A stretch of DNA of 64,000 nucleotides from Roseiarcus sp963798015 (GTDB lineage Bacteria > Pseudomonadota > Alphaproteobacteria > Rhizobiales > Beijerinckiaceae). The notes under the pieces are model-generated. The model saw nothing but the letters and a program-made list of their open reading frames with translations, did not search any database and was not told the origin of the DNA. Shown in pieces: positions 26,433 to 35,286 of this stretch (positions within the stretch are counted from its first letter, which is position 1; every line of letters starts with the position of its first letter). A program made the position numbers and the translations under genes. Location: assembly GCA_963798015.1 (NCBI GenBank), contig CAWCSA010000023.1, forward strand, positions 744,001-808,000, read 5' to 3'.

Positions 26433-27238
26433 TCCAAGAGATCCGGCTGCTCCTTAACGATGCGCGAATAGAGAGGCTGGAACTGGAACCAGCCGGAAAA
26501 TGGGCTTCCAACGATTTTATACGCCTGCGCTGCGACTTTCGGCGAAATGAGCTTCAAGGTCTCGCCGTTCCTGAGCACCGCCTCGGCTAGGAGTTGCACC
26601 TGGCACGAACGCTCCATGGTGATGAACCACCACACCGCCTCGTCGACCGTTCCCCCGACCGTGATCAGGCCGTGGCTCTGCAGGATCGCCGCTTTGCGTT
26701 TGCCGATCGCTTCGGCGATCCGCTGGCCTTCGTCGAGTTCGACCGCGACGCCGCCAAAGTCGTCGTAGACCGCATGATCCTCATAGAACGCGCACACGTC
26801 CTGAGTGATCGGCGCGAGCGGGCGCCCGAGCGTCGAGAAGGCCCGCCCGTAGGTCGAATGGGAATGAGCGGCGGCGTTCGCGTCGGGCCGCGCGGAATGG
26901 ACACGCGAATGGATGACAAAGGCCGCGGTGTTGACCGGATAGTCGCCCTCGACGACATTGCCGTTGTGATCGCAGCGGATCAGGTTCGAGACCTTGACCT
27001 GGCTGAAATGGACGCCGAACGGATTGACCCAGAACGTGTCCGTAAACTCCGGATCGCGCGCAGTGATGTGCCCTGCGACGCCCTCGTCGAAACCGAATTT
27101 GGAAAACAGCCGAAAGCCCGCCGCGAGTCTCTGCTTCCGATGCAGCCGCTCGTCCGCCAGATTGTCGAACTTCGGCGGGGTCGGCAATTTCCCCATCAGC
27201 GTCGCCGGATCGACCGGTGCTTTGATCTGGACATTCAT
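26429..27238 (-). CDS. Class II aldolase/adducin family protein
   Basis: A 269-residue zinc-dependent aldolase-fold protein. GVAGHITARDPE near 48 and FWVNPFGVHFSQV near 62 are followed by the zinc-binding AAAHSHSTYGRAFS near 118-131 and the third His in QSHGLITVGGTVDEA near 185. The ATG at 27238 follows GGGAGGAG at good spacing, which decides it over 27274. Family members include fuculose/rhamnulose-phosphate aldolases and decarboxylases; no pathway neighbours identify the substrate. Confidence 0.88.
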   Translation of the reverse strand: MNVQIKAPVDPATLMGKLPTPPKFDNLADERLHRKQRLAAGFRLFSKFGFDEGVAGHITARDPEFTDTFWVNPFGVHFSQVKVSNLIRCDHNGNVVEGDYPVNTAAFVIHSRVHSARPDANAAAHSHSTYGRAFSTLGRPLAPITQDVCAFYEDHAVYDDFGGVAVELDEGQRIAEAIGKRKAAILQSHGLITVGGTVDEAVWWFITMERSCQVQLLAEAVLRNGETLKLISPKVAAQAYKIVGSPFSGWFQFQPLYSRIVKEQPDLLD

Positions 27239-27450
27239 GGTGCTCCTCCCGGAACTGTCTTGTTGCGCCGTCAACCATAAGGCCGATCGACGTGCGCGTC
27301 AGCACGGGAATTGGGGGAACCGGCGCCGAGCCAGTGCTCGATCATGTTCACCGCTTTTTCGCTAAACTCTAAGTCACCCGTTGACGGCTAGTGAAACCTT
27401 CTCTATGCAACCGCCTCGTTGTCACTTTCCGTCACCGTGGGTTTCAAAAA

Positions 27451-28425
27451 ATGAGCTTGGCTTTCCCTATGTCGCGTCTGCAGCGCGGCCTCACGGCTGT
27501 CGCGCTTGCGGCTCCTGTATTCGTCGCGGCGCTGCCGGCCCACGCGACCGTCATTAGCGCGAACGAGATTCTTGGCCAGTTCAACGCGGTGGTCTCCAAC
27601 AATTTCTCCACCAACTCGGATGTCGAGGGCCGTCTGGTCGCGGGCAACATTAACAATGGGGGGAGCTCGACATTCTATGAGAACCCCAATGCCTTGAGTG
27701 CGCCGTCGTCGTTCCAGGGCGTGAACGCGCTGACGATCCAGAGCTGCCCGAGCTGCAACGTGAACAACGGCGGCGGCGTAAACTTCATCACCAGCAATGC
27801 CGGCACGTTCAATTTGAATGGCGGTGGCTCGATCGCCCAAAATAACCCCTCCTTCGCGATGAGCGACTTCACCACGCCGCTCAACGGCCTTCAGACCGAT
27901 CTCACAGGTCTGACATCCAACAGCACCGTCAGCAGCCCGAATTCGAACAGTCTCGTGTTTGACGTCACGCCCGTCGACGGCGTCTCGGTGTTCGATATTT
28001 CAGGGGCGGATCTCGCCGGAGGGGGCGGCGATAACTATAACATCACGTTCAGCAACGCGACATCGGCGTCGACCATCGTCATCAATGTCACCGGAAACTT
28101 CACCGAGGGCGGCGGCGAAAATTTCAACGGCGATGCCTATCTCAACGAACATGTGATCTGGAATTTCGAGGATGCGACCAGCGTCAACGTCAAGAGCTGG
28201 CATGGCGCGGTCCTCGCGGGTGACGCCTCGGTGACGAACAGCTCGCCAATGGAAGGCTTCCTCTACGCCGAGAATTTCACCGGCGGCGGCGAACTGCATG
28301 ACTTCCCGTTCCAGGGGAATCTGCCCGGCGCGGTTCCTGAGCCCTCGACCTGGGCGATGATGGCGATCGGCTTCGCCGGCCTCGGCTTCCTGGGACTGCG
28401 AGGCCGCAAGACGGCGACGGCGTAA
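27451..28425 (+). CDS. Choice-of-anchor A protein with PEP-CTERM sorting signal
   Basis: A 324-residue secreted protein. A signal peptide (LTAVALAAPVFVAALPAHA) is followed by a choice-of-anchor A domain rich in Asn, Gly and Ser repeats (FNAVVSNNFSTNSDVEGRL, then SWHGAVLAGDASV). The C-terminus is a textbook PEP-CTERM tag: AVPEPSTWAMM, a hydrophobic helix, and RGRK. Such proteins are cut by an exosortase and tied to extracellular polysaccharide or the surface. No exosortase gene lies in the window. The mature protein is acidic and Lys-poor, as expected of an extracellular protein. Confidence 0.92.
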   Translation: MSLAFPMSRLQRGLTAVALAAPVFVAALPAHATVISANEILGQFNAVVSNNFSTNSDVEGRLVAGNINNGGSSTFYENPNALSAPSSFQGVNALTIQSCPSCNVNNGGGVNFITSNAGTFNLNGGGSIAQNNPSFAMSDFTTPLNGLQTDLTGLTSNSTVSSPNSNSLVFDVTPVDGVSVFDISGADLAGGGGDNYNITFSNATSASTIVINVTGNFTEGGGENFNGDAYLNEHVIWNFEDATSVNVKSWHGAVLAGDASVTNSSPMEGFLYAENFTGGGELHDFPFQGNLPGAVPEPSTWAMMAIGFAGLGFLGLRGRKTATA

Positions 28426-28449
28426 GCCTAGCGGTTCCGGTAGCGGCGC

Positions 28450-29163
28450 TCAGGCGGTCGCGGCCTCCAGCCGCGGCCCTCTGAACCCGGTGGCCAGCAG
28501 GTAAAGCTCGGCGCTGTCGGCGCGGCTCGCCTTCGGCTTTACGTGGCGCACGCTCGCGAATTCGCGCTTGAGGAGGGCGAGCAGCTCGCCCTCGGCGCCG
28601 CCCTGCAGCACTTTGGCGAGGAAGAATCCGCCCGGCGCCAGAATTTCGCCGGCGAAATCGGCGGCGAGCTCGACCAGGCCGATGATGCGCAACTGGTCGG
28701 TCTTGCGATGGCCGGTGGCGTTGGCCGCCATGTCGGAAAGCACGCCGTCCGCAAGACCGCCCAGCCACTCACGAAGCTGATGCGGCGCCTTACGATCGTG
28801 GAAGTCCATCTGCCGGAACTCCACCCCCTCGATTGGGTCCATGGCCAATAGATCTATGGCGATGACCCGTCCCCTGCCCTCGTGCGCGCCAACGCGCGCC
28901 GCGGCGACCTGGCTCCAGCCGCCGGGCGCGGCGCCAAGATCGATAATGTGCTCGCCCCGCTTCAACATCTTGTACTTGTCGTCAATCTCGATGAGCTTAT
29001 AGGCCGCGCGCGACCGGTAGCCTTCTCGGCGCGCCTGGGCGACGTAGGGGTCGTTAAGCTGGCGCTCGAGCCAGCGGGCCGAGCCGACCGTGCGCTTGCG
29101 GGTCATCTTGACCCGGGTCTTGAGCCCCCGTCCGCCCTCGCGACCCGAGCCGCCCGTCGTCAC
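28450..29163 (-). CDS. rlmE: 23S rRNA (uridine-2'-O-)-methyltransferase RlmE
   Basis: A 237-residue SAM-dependent methyltransferase that modifies U2552 of 23S rRNA. It has SRAAYKLIEIDDKYK (catalytic Lys), SAM motif IIDLGAAPGGWSQVAA, VLSDMAANATGHRKTD (catalytic Asp) and FLAKVLQGG (Lys). GTG at 29163 overlaps the ppx/gppA stop (GTGA) and gives normal family length; the basic leader VKMTRKRTVGSARWL fits. It is coupled to the upstream phosphatase gene. Confidence 0.94.
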   Translation of the reverse strand: MTTGGSGREGGRGLKTRVKMTRKRTVGSARWLERQLNDPYVAQARREGYRSRAAYKLIEIDDKYKMLKRGEHIIDLGAAPGGWSQVAAARVGAHEGRGRVIAIDLLAMDPIEGVEFRQMDFHDRKAPHQLREWLGGLADGVLSDMAANATGHRKTDQLRIIGLVELAADFAGEILAPGGFFLAKVLQGGAEGELLALLKREFASVRHVKPKASRADSAELYLLATGFRGPRLEAATA

Positions 29164-30248
29164 CAGCGCTCGCGCGGGCGGCGGTGCGGACCCACCCCAT
29201 CGGCGCGCATCATATGACTGAGGATTCCCTCGCGCAGCCCCCGGTCGGCGATGCGCAGCCGCTCGGCGGGGAAATGGTTGCGAATCGCCTCCAAAATGGC
29301 GCAGCCCGCGAGCACCAGATCGGCGCGTTCGTGACCGATGCAGGCGTTGGCGGCCCGCTCCGCATAGCTCATGGCGCGCAATCGCGCGATCGCCTCGTCG
29401 ACTTCCGCCCTGCCAAGCCACAGTCCGTCGACCGCGCGCCGGTCATAACGCGGCAGGTTGAGATGCACGCCCGCAATGGTCGTCACTGTGCCGGAGGTGC
29501 CAAGAAGATGGAAGCGGTCGCAACGCGTCTCGTCCGCCACCCGGGCGACGAAAGGCGCAAGCGCGTCCGACACATGAGCAGTCATGGCGACGAACGCTTC
29601 CTCGCTCACGTCCACGCCACCGAATGTCTCGGCCAGCGAAACCACGCCGAGCCTGAGCGACTCCCAGGCCTTCACCCGGTTCGTCGCGCTCTGCGCGCGA
29701 GGATCGAAGCCGAGCCATATGATCTCCGAGGATCCGCCCCCGATATCGAACATCACGGTCGACTGGGCGTCCTTATCGGCGAGGTCGCCAACGCCCGCGG
29801 CGGCGAGATGCGCCTCAGTCTCGCGGTCGACAATTTCGAGCTCGATACCGAGCCGTTCGCGGACCACGGCGACGAAGTCGGACCCATTGGCGGCCGAACG
29901 GCAGGCTTCGGTGGCGATCGTGCGGGCGCGAGTGACCTCACGCGCCACCATCTTGTCGCGGCATACCTTCAAGGCTTCGAGCGTGCGCGCGATCGCCGCC
30001 TCGCTCAGGCGTCCGGTTAGCGACAGCCCCTCGCCCAGGCGAACTATGCGCGAAAACGCGTCGATGACGCGGAATCCCTGAGCGGTCGGCCGCGCGACGA
30101 GCAGCCGACAATTGTTGGTTCCGAGATCCAGCGCCGCATAAGTCCCGCCCCAGCCATTGCGCGAGCCGGCCGGACTCTCAGTTGAAAACGGCGCGTGGAA
30201 CCCAGAATCTGGACTCCACGTCGAAACGTGACTCGAACCCACTCCCAC
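29160..30248 (-). CDS. Ppx/GppA family phosphatase
   Basis: A 362-residue ASKHA-fold protein that hydrolyses polyphosphate or pppGpp. The phosphate-binding motif YAALDLGTNNCRLLVA is near 37-52, TEACRSAANG near 113, and FDIGGGSSEIIW near 166-177. LGTSGTVTTIAG is near 250. The first 35 residues are not family-typical, so the true start may be internal. In alphaproteobacteria this gene is commonly paired with rlmE, and the two overlap here. Confidence 0.9.
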   Translation of the reverse strand: MGVGSSHVSTWSPDSGFHAPFSTESPAGSRNGWGGTYAALDLGTNNCRLLVARPTAQGFRVIDAFSRIVRLGEGLSLTGRLSEAAIARTLEALKVCRDKMVAREVTRARTIATEACRSAANGSDFVAVVRERLGIELEIVDRETEAHLAAAGVGDLADKDAQSTVMFDIGGGSSEIIWLGFDPRAQSATNRVKAWESLRLGVVSLAETFGGVDVSEEAFVAMTAHVSDALAPFVARVADETRCDRFHLLGTSGTVTTIAGVHLNLPRYDRRAVDGLWLGRAEVDEAIARLRAMSYAERAANACIGHERADLVLAGCAILEAIRNHFPAERLRIADRGLREGILSHMMRADGVGPHRRPRERW

Positions 30249-30336
30249 CCCGCCTCACGCGGCCTTCGCAGGCGGCGCCCAGTGTCAAAAGAGTGTAGCA
30301 ATGTTGACGCCGGATGCAACGCGCTTGGTTGCAGGG

Positions 30337-30801
30337 TCAGGACTTGAAGAACGGATGACGAACCTTGTCGCCCACCTTGAGCCCGATCGAAGCCGCCATC
30401 CCGCCGTTCAATTCCAGCACCGCGATGCAGGGACCGCCGGACGGAACGACGCGCTCGGACAAAGGCTCGGCGTTGGCGGCGATGCGCGTCACAACGCCTG
30501 AAGGCGCAATGAAAATCATGTCGAGCGGGATGTAGGTGTTCTTCATCCAGAAGGCCACCGGCTCGTCGCGGTCGAACTCAAACAGCATGCCGTGGTCGGG
30601 CGCCATGTAGCGCCGGTCCATGAGGCCGTGTTCGCGGCTCGCGTCCTTGTCGGCGATTTCGATCTGAAACGCGTGCAGTCCGGCGGAGGTGACGATCTCG
30701 AGCGAATCAAGCGCGCCCCCCTGCGCCGGGACGCCGGCGGAAGCGGCGAGGAAGACGGCGAAAGCGACCGCCGCCCATATCCGAACTCCGATCGCCCTCA
30801 T
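30337..30801 (-). CDS. DUF192 domain-containing exported protein
   Basis: A 154-residue protein with a signal peptide (AAVAFAVFLAASAGVPAQG). A DUF192 domain follows: FQIEIADKDASREHGLMDR, then MLFEFDRDEPVAFWMKNTYIPLDMIFI, and VLELNGGMAASIGLKVGDKV. Function is unknown. The ATG at 30801 has GAGGAG upstream. In related genomes it follows a double cold-shock gene; here that gene (32528-33202) is separated from it by a repeat and a dead transposon. Confidence 0.85.
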   Translation of the reverse strand: MRAIGVRIWAAVAFAVFLAASAGVPAQGGALDSLEIVTSAGLHAFQIEIADKDASREHGLMDRRYMAPDHGMLFEFDRDEPVAFWMKNTYIPLDMIFIAPSGVVTRIAANAEPLSERVVPSGGPCIAVLELNGGMAASIGLKVGDKVRHPFFKS

Positions 30802-30939
30802 CGCCGCTCCTCGGTTCCGCGCGCTCACCGAGCGAGGCGCTGACAGCTGGGTTCAAGAGCAAGCGGAAGAGCGCGTCAAGCGCCAAGAGTCTGCTGTGTT
30901 TGGTAGAATGGATGGCATTAGCGCACCTGCCCCCTTATA

Positions 30940-31070
30940 GCCCGTCGAGAGACGGGCGTTCTCCCGAACGCCCTATGGGTGGGGGTCGCTCGGACCGAAG
31001 AGATTATCGAATGCGCCATTGCCTGGCTCATCACGCAGGACGGTGCGACACCCTCCTCTGTCCTCCCCAC
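30940..31070. repeat. Dispersed intergenic repeat, copy 2
   Basis: Two hairpins sharing bases, GCCCGTC-GAGA-GACGGGC (30940-30957) and GGGCGTT-CTCCCG-AACGCCC (30954-30973), are followed by a block matching 1-100 (GGTGGGGGTCGC, CGGACCG, GAATGCGCCAT, CAGGACGG). In copy 1 the hairpins come after the block; here they come before it. It fills the space between the DUF192 gene and the dead transposase. Confidence 0.6.
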
Positions 31071-31200
31071 AGGGGGGAGGAAGCGCTGCGGAGCGAAGTG
31101 CCCGTAAACTCAAGAAGGCGCTACCAGGGCGCTGAGAACTCTGGTTTTTCAGGGTCGCTCATGATTCTTGTCGCGATTGAGTCGGCGATGGATTTTTTTG

Positions 31201-32489
31201 CTGCGCGGGCCGGATGCGACGAATGGGTCGCTGTTTTCTTACGTCGATTTGGACGCTCGAGTTCCGCAATCGCATCCTTTGCGCGCCATGCGCGATCTGG
31301 TGAACGCGTCGCTTGCGGCGCTCAATCGCCCATTCGACGCGCCCTAGGCGGGCTGCGGTCGTCCTTCGATTCCGCCGGAGCGTCTGTTGCGCTCGACGAT
31401 GCTGCAGCTTTTGTATTCGATCGGCTCGGAACGCCCGTTGGTTGAGCGGCTCGAATACGATCTTTTGTTTCGCTGGTTTGTCGGGCTTTCGATCGACGAT
31501 GCGGTTTTCAACGCTTCGAGCTTCTCCAAGAGCTTCGAGCTTCTCCAAGAACCGTGACCGCCTGCTGACGAGCGAGATCGCCCCAGCCTTTCTCGCCGCT
31601 TTGTTGGCTCTGCCGCAGGTCAAGCGCCGGCTGAGCGCGGAGCATTTTTCGGTCGACGGCACGCGGCTCAAGGCGTGGGCGTCGATGAAGAGCTTTCGGG
31701 CCAAGGATGGTTCGGACGCGCCGCCGGCGCCGGGCCGCAACGGCGAGCGTGACTTCCGGAAGAAGAAGCGATCAAACGAGACCCACGCCTCGGCCACCGA
31801 CAAGGATGCGCGGCTCTTTCGCAAAGGCGACGGCCAGGAGAGCCGTCTGGCCTATCTCGGCCACGCCCTGATGGAGAACCGCAACGGCCTCGCCGTCGGC
31901 GCGCAGGCGACGCTGGCGACGGGCGCGGCGGAGCGCGAGGCGGCGGCCGCGCTGACCAAGGATCTGCCCGAGGGGGCGACATTGGGCGCGGACAAGAACT
32001 ATGACGCGGAGGTCTTCGTCGAAGAGCTGAAGGACCGCAAGATCGAACCGCCCATCGCGATCAATGGCTCGGTGGGCAAGCTGGACGGGGTTCGCAAGAC
32101 GGCTGTGCCGCCGGAGGTCGCGGCCAGCGAGGGTTATGCGATCAGCATGGTTTGTCGCAAAACGGATCGAGGAGATCTTCGGCTGGAGCAAAATCGTCGG
32201 CGGCCTCGCGCAATTGAAAGTGCGCGCCCTTGCCAAGGTCCAGGCGGACTTCACCTTCGGCCTCATCGCCGACAACCTCGTGCGGCTGCCAAAACTGCTC
32301 CGACCAAGGGGCGACAAAACTGCTCCGACCAAGGAGCAAAGTGTGTCTCGCCGGAGGGAAATAGCCGGAAGTGACCAGGAGAAGCCCGGCCAGAGCACAC
32401 AAAACACCCCCGCGCGGGCCCATCGCAAAAAAATCGAGCCCATGGCGCCCGATTGCGGCCACGCAACGAGCTTTTCAGCAGCCTGTTAG
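31201..32489 (+). pseudogene. IS5/IS1182-like transposase with three lesions
   Basis: The protein can be followed as GPDATNGSLFSYVDLDARVP...LRAMRDLVNASLAAL, an in-frame TAG near 31344, then CGRPSIPPERLLRS...LFRWFVGLS. After a 19-base tandem duplication at 31513-31550 the frame changes to NRDRLLTSEIAPAFL, EHFSVDGTRLKAWASMKSF, SNETHAS and LGADKNYDAEVF. A third shift near 32160 leads to RIEEIFGWSKIVGGL and DNLVRLPKLL. DDE residues can be placed, but no intact protein is possible. The 3' side ends in CTTTTCAGCAGCCTGTTAG near 32489, a typical end for this type; the left end is unclear. Confidence 0.82.
31513..31550 (+). repeat. 19-base perfect tandem duplication inside the transposase
   Basis: The 19-base unit starting GCTTCGAGC and ending CCAAGA occurs twice head to tail (31513-31531 and 31532-31550). 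Because 19 is not a multiple of three it shifts the transposase reading frame. Removing one copy rejoins FNASSFSK with NRDRLL. Confidence 0.9.
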
Positions 32490-32527
32490 ACGGCGGGAGG
32501 CGCTTTGCAAATTGTCGCGAGGCGGCG

Positions 32528-33202
32528 TCAGTGCGGCAAGATCTTCGAACCGTCGAGCGGCCTTACCTCGGCCGCCATCAACCCCTTCGGCCCTGGACCA
32601 AACCGGGCGAGCATGCTGTCGCCAGGCTTCGGGTCGACGAAGCCATAGCGGCGCAGCGTCTCCATGTGGACGAAGACGTCCTCCGTGCCCTCGCCGCGCG
32701 TGAGGAAGCCGAAGCCCCGGGCCCTGTTGAACCACTTGACGATGACGATCTCGAATCCGCCGACCGAACGCGCGTGCGCGCGCGTGCGCGGGGGCGGAAG
32801 GTCAGCAACCGAGGCCGGGTCGGGCTCGGTGATCGAGAGCACCCTGAACACCTGCAAACCGCGGTCGCGCCGCTGAGCCTCCGCGACGACACGGGCGCCT
32901 TCGCGAAGAATGGTGAACCCGTCGCGTCTGAGAACGGTCACATGGATGAGGACGTCGGCCTCACCGCTGTCCGGCAGGATAAAGCCATAGCCCTTGGCGG
33001 CGTCGAACCATTTGACTCGGCCGGCGATTTCGACCAGCCCAACTGGGCGCTCGCCGCTTTCCGCTACACGCGCCGTCGCTTCCAGCGGCTTTACGAATTC
33101 ATCGCTCAATTCGGCCCCCACTCTACGCTTCGGCTGCACATCCTCGCCGCCAGTGAACCTCTTGCGCGTCGCGATTGGGACCATCCGCTCGGCCCCCGCC
33201 AA
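32528..33202 (-). CDS. Cold-shock protein with two CSD domains
   Basis: A 224-residue nucleic-acid chaperone-like protein. The first cold-shock domain is at about 60-125 (GRVKWFDAAKGYGFI, DVLIHVTVL), the second at about 153-215 (VIVKWFNRARGFGFLTR, DVFVHMETLRR), each with RNP1 and RNP2 motifs. The linker is coded by alternating GC (near 32770-32793). The start could also be the ATG at 33184. Double-CSD proteins are typical of Hyphomicrobiales and sit upstream of DUF192. Confidence 0.92.
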   Translation of the reverse strand: MAGAERMVPIATRKRFTGGEDVQPKRRVGAELSDEFVKPLEATARVAESGERPVGLVEIAGRVKWFDAAKGYGFILPDSGEADVLIHVTVLRRDGFTILREGARVVAEAQRRDRGLQVFRVLSITEPDPASVADLPPPRTRAHARSVGGFEIVIVKWFNRARGFGFLTRGEGTEDVFVHMETLRRYGFVDPKPGDSMLARFGPGPKGLMAAEVRPLDGSKILPH

Positions 33203-33307
33203 ACGGCGGAGGTCCGCAACGCAAGTGATTCGGTCCCCAAGATAGCAAATCGCTCGGCGCTGAATACAGGAAACATGCGAAACTTGAGCGTGGCTGTGGA
33301 TGGACTC

Positions 33308-33344
33308 AAAAAAAAATCCCGCGGGCCGCGATGGCCGACGGGAT
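33308..33344 (-). terminator. Intrinsic terminator downstream of rpoZ
   Basis: On the minus strand, ATCCCG-TC-GGCC-N5-GGCC-CG-CGGGAT is followed by a run of about nine T. It lies about 50 bases after the rpoZ stop, so it most likely ends the rpoZ transcript and insulates the cold-shock gene. Confidence 0.85.
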
Positions 33345-33396
33345 CACATAAGTGCACGCAGCGGCGCCGCTGCGCAATGGCGACTGTCTGACTGCG

Positions 33397-33792
33397 CTAT
33401 TCGCCGTCGTCCTCCGGCTCCGGCGGCGGCGTTAGGCCCTCAAGCCCGCGCAGCAAATCCTCTTCGGTCATGCGATCGAACTGAACGTCAGCGCCGGCTT
33501 CGATCTGGGTCTGCACATCCGGATTGACCATCGGTGGAGCCGCTTCCGCTTCCGGCTCGTCGATCTCGACGTGCTTCTGGAGCGCGTGGATGACATCCTC
33601 GCGCAGATCGCCAGGCGCGAGCTTGCCGTCGCCGATCTCGCGTAGCGCAACGACGGGATTCTTGTCATTGTCGCGCTGGACCAAGAGCGGAGCGCCGGAC
33701 GAAACCGCCCGCGCGCGGTGGCTGGCCATCAGGACCAGATCAAATCGGTTCTCGACCTTGTCGACGCAATCCTCGACGGTGACGCGAGCCAT
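33397..33792 (-). CDS. rpoZ: DNA-directed RNA polymerase subunit omega
   Basis: A 131-residue protein that helps assemble RNA polymerase by binding beta'. The N-terminal core MARVTVEDCVDKVENRFDLV, MASHRARAV and NPVVALREI is diagnostic. The acidic C-terminal extension (about 75-131, Pro/Glu-rich) is usual in alphaproteobacteria. It is followed by a strong terminator. The usual neighbour relA/spoT is not within the window. Confidence 0.96.
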   Translation of the reverse strand: MARVTVEDCVDKVENRFDLVLMASHRARAVSSGAPLLVQRDNDKNPVVALREIGDGKLAPGDLREDVIHALQKHVEIDEPEAEAAPPMVNPDVQTQIEAGADVQFDRMTEEDLLRGLEGLTPPPEPEDDGE

Positions 33793-33867
33793 GGAGACTC
33801 CTCGGCTATTGAAACGATGAGCGAAATGGAAGCGCGCCTCCTACACCGCAAGGCGGGGAGATGCAAG

Positions 33868-35136
33868 TCATTCCCACGCGGGCGCTTCGGCGTTTTGCGC
33901 CAGCGCCCCTCGGCGCGCCGCGCGCATCCGTGCAATCGCGCTTGCGAAGGCCGCGGCGAAGCGCTCGACGTCCGCCTCCGTTGACGCCCAACCCAGACTG
34001 AGGCGGATGGCGCCGCGCGCCAACTCGGGACGAACGCCCATCGCCGCCAGCACATGCGACGGCGCCACCTTGCCCGATGAGCACGCCGAGCCCGAACTCA
34101 CCGCGACGCCGGCGAGATCGAGCGCAATCATCAGCGTCGCCGCCTCGACGCCTGGAACGGCGAAGCAGACGGTGTTGGGGAGTCGCGCCGCGGTCTCGGC
34201 AAAGATCACCGCGTCGTTGGCGACCAAACGGACAGCGTCTGTCAGGCGTTCGCGTAAGTCGGCGAGACGGCCCGGCTCCGCGTCCAGTTCGGCCAGGCAC
34301 GCACGCGCGGCGGCGCCGAAAGCCGCGATCGTCGCGACCGATTCGGTGCCTGCGCGCCCGCCGCGTTCCTGGCCGCCGCCCCGCATGAGCGGCGCGCCCA
34401 GACTGATTCCGGCGCGGGCCACGACAAGCGCGCCCGCGCCTTTGAGGCCGCCCATCTTGTGGGCCGACAGCATGAGCGCGTCGGCGCCGAGCGTCGCGAT
34501 ATCGCAAGACATCCGCCCGGCGATCTGCACCGCGTCGCAGAACAGGAACCCGTCGGCGGAATGGACCAGCGCCGCCGCTTCCGCGACTGGCTGAATCACG
34601 CCCGTCTCGTTGTTTGCCCCCTGCAGGGCCACAAGCGCACGACCGGGACGGCGACACGCGGCCTCGAGCCAGACGAGATCGATGCGTCCATCCGGCCGCA
34701 AAGGCGCCGCCTCGACGATCGGAAACCGATGTCCCGACAAGACGCAGGGGTGCTCGCCGGCGGAGACGATAAGGCGCTCGAGCGACGGTGCGTTCGGGCC
34801 GCCGCCGAACTGGGGATTGAGCGCGGCATTCGCCGCCTCGGTGCCGCCGGAGACGAACGTGACGCAGCGGGAGGCCACGCCCGCCAGCCACGCGACCTCG
34901 TTCCTTGCGTCCTCGACGATACGGCGCGCGGCCCGGCCCTCGGCGTGGACCGACGAGGGATTGCCGGTCGTCTCCATCGCTGCGAGCGCCGCCTCGCGCG
35001 CATCCGCTCGCAACGGCGCGGTCGCGTTATAGTCGAGATAGGGTCGGTTCAATGGGCTTGCGGCGGCGGCGATCACGGCTCCGATTCTCGCGTTGGGTGC
35101 GAAAACCGTGGCGGACTTTGCGGTTTTTCCTTGCAA
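33868..35136 (-). CDS. Cysteine desulfurase family protein (NifS/IscS-like)
   Basis: A PLP-dependent enzyme that takes sulfur from cysteine for Fe-S clusters or thio-modification. It has YLDYNATAPLR near the start, FVSGGTEAANAAL, NNETGVIQPV, the PLP lysine motif LSAHKMGGLKGAGAL and the active-site loop VSSGSACSSGKVAPSHVL. The annotated ATG adds about 30 residues before YLDYNATA; a GTG giving VIAAAASPLNRPYL is an equally good start. It diverges from the alpha/beta hydrolase gene. In related genomes it precedes the suf cluster, which is not here. Confidence 0.9.
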   Translation of the reverse strand: MQGKTAKSATVFAPNARIGAVIAAAASPLNRPYLDYNATAPLRADAREAALAAMETTGNPSSVHAEGRAARRIVEDARNEVAWLAGVASRCVTFVSGGTEAANAALNPQFGGGPNAPSLERLIVSAGEHPCVLSGHRFPIVEAAPLRPDGRIDLVWLEAACRRPGRALVALQGANNETGVIQPVAEAAALVHSADGFLFCDAVQIAGRMSCDIATLGADALMLSAHKMGGLKGAGALVVARAGISLGAPLMRGGGQERGGRAGTESVATIAAFGAAARACLAELDAEPGRLADLRERLTDAVRLVANDAVIFAETAARLPNTVCFAVPGVEAATLMIALDLAGVAVSSGSACSSGKVAPSHVLAAMGVRPELARGAIRLSLGWASTEADVERFAAAFASAIARMRAARRGALAQNAEAPAWE

Positions 35137-35286
35137 TTGCCGGCGGCTAGCGTGCTATGAGGCGGCCTCCGAGGCGACCCCCCGTCGACTGACCGAGACA
35201 GATTCGCGCTCAACTGCGCGCCGCAAGGCGTGGCGGAGCGCAGTCGAGACCCGACCGAGGGCGCTTCAAGGCATTGTGGAGATTTC

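Noticed and set aside
30180..30300. Possible tRNA, because GTTCGAGTC occurs on the minus strand
   Set aside because: The flanking bases cannot form a T-arm or acceptor stem, and the stretch is the 5' part of the Ppx/GppA frame.
32291..32340. Near-perfect tandem repeat AAAACTGCTCCGACCAAGG at the end of the dead transposase
   Set aside because: Two short copies only, inside non-functional DNA; probably slippage and without further meaning.
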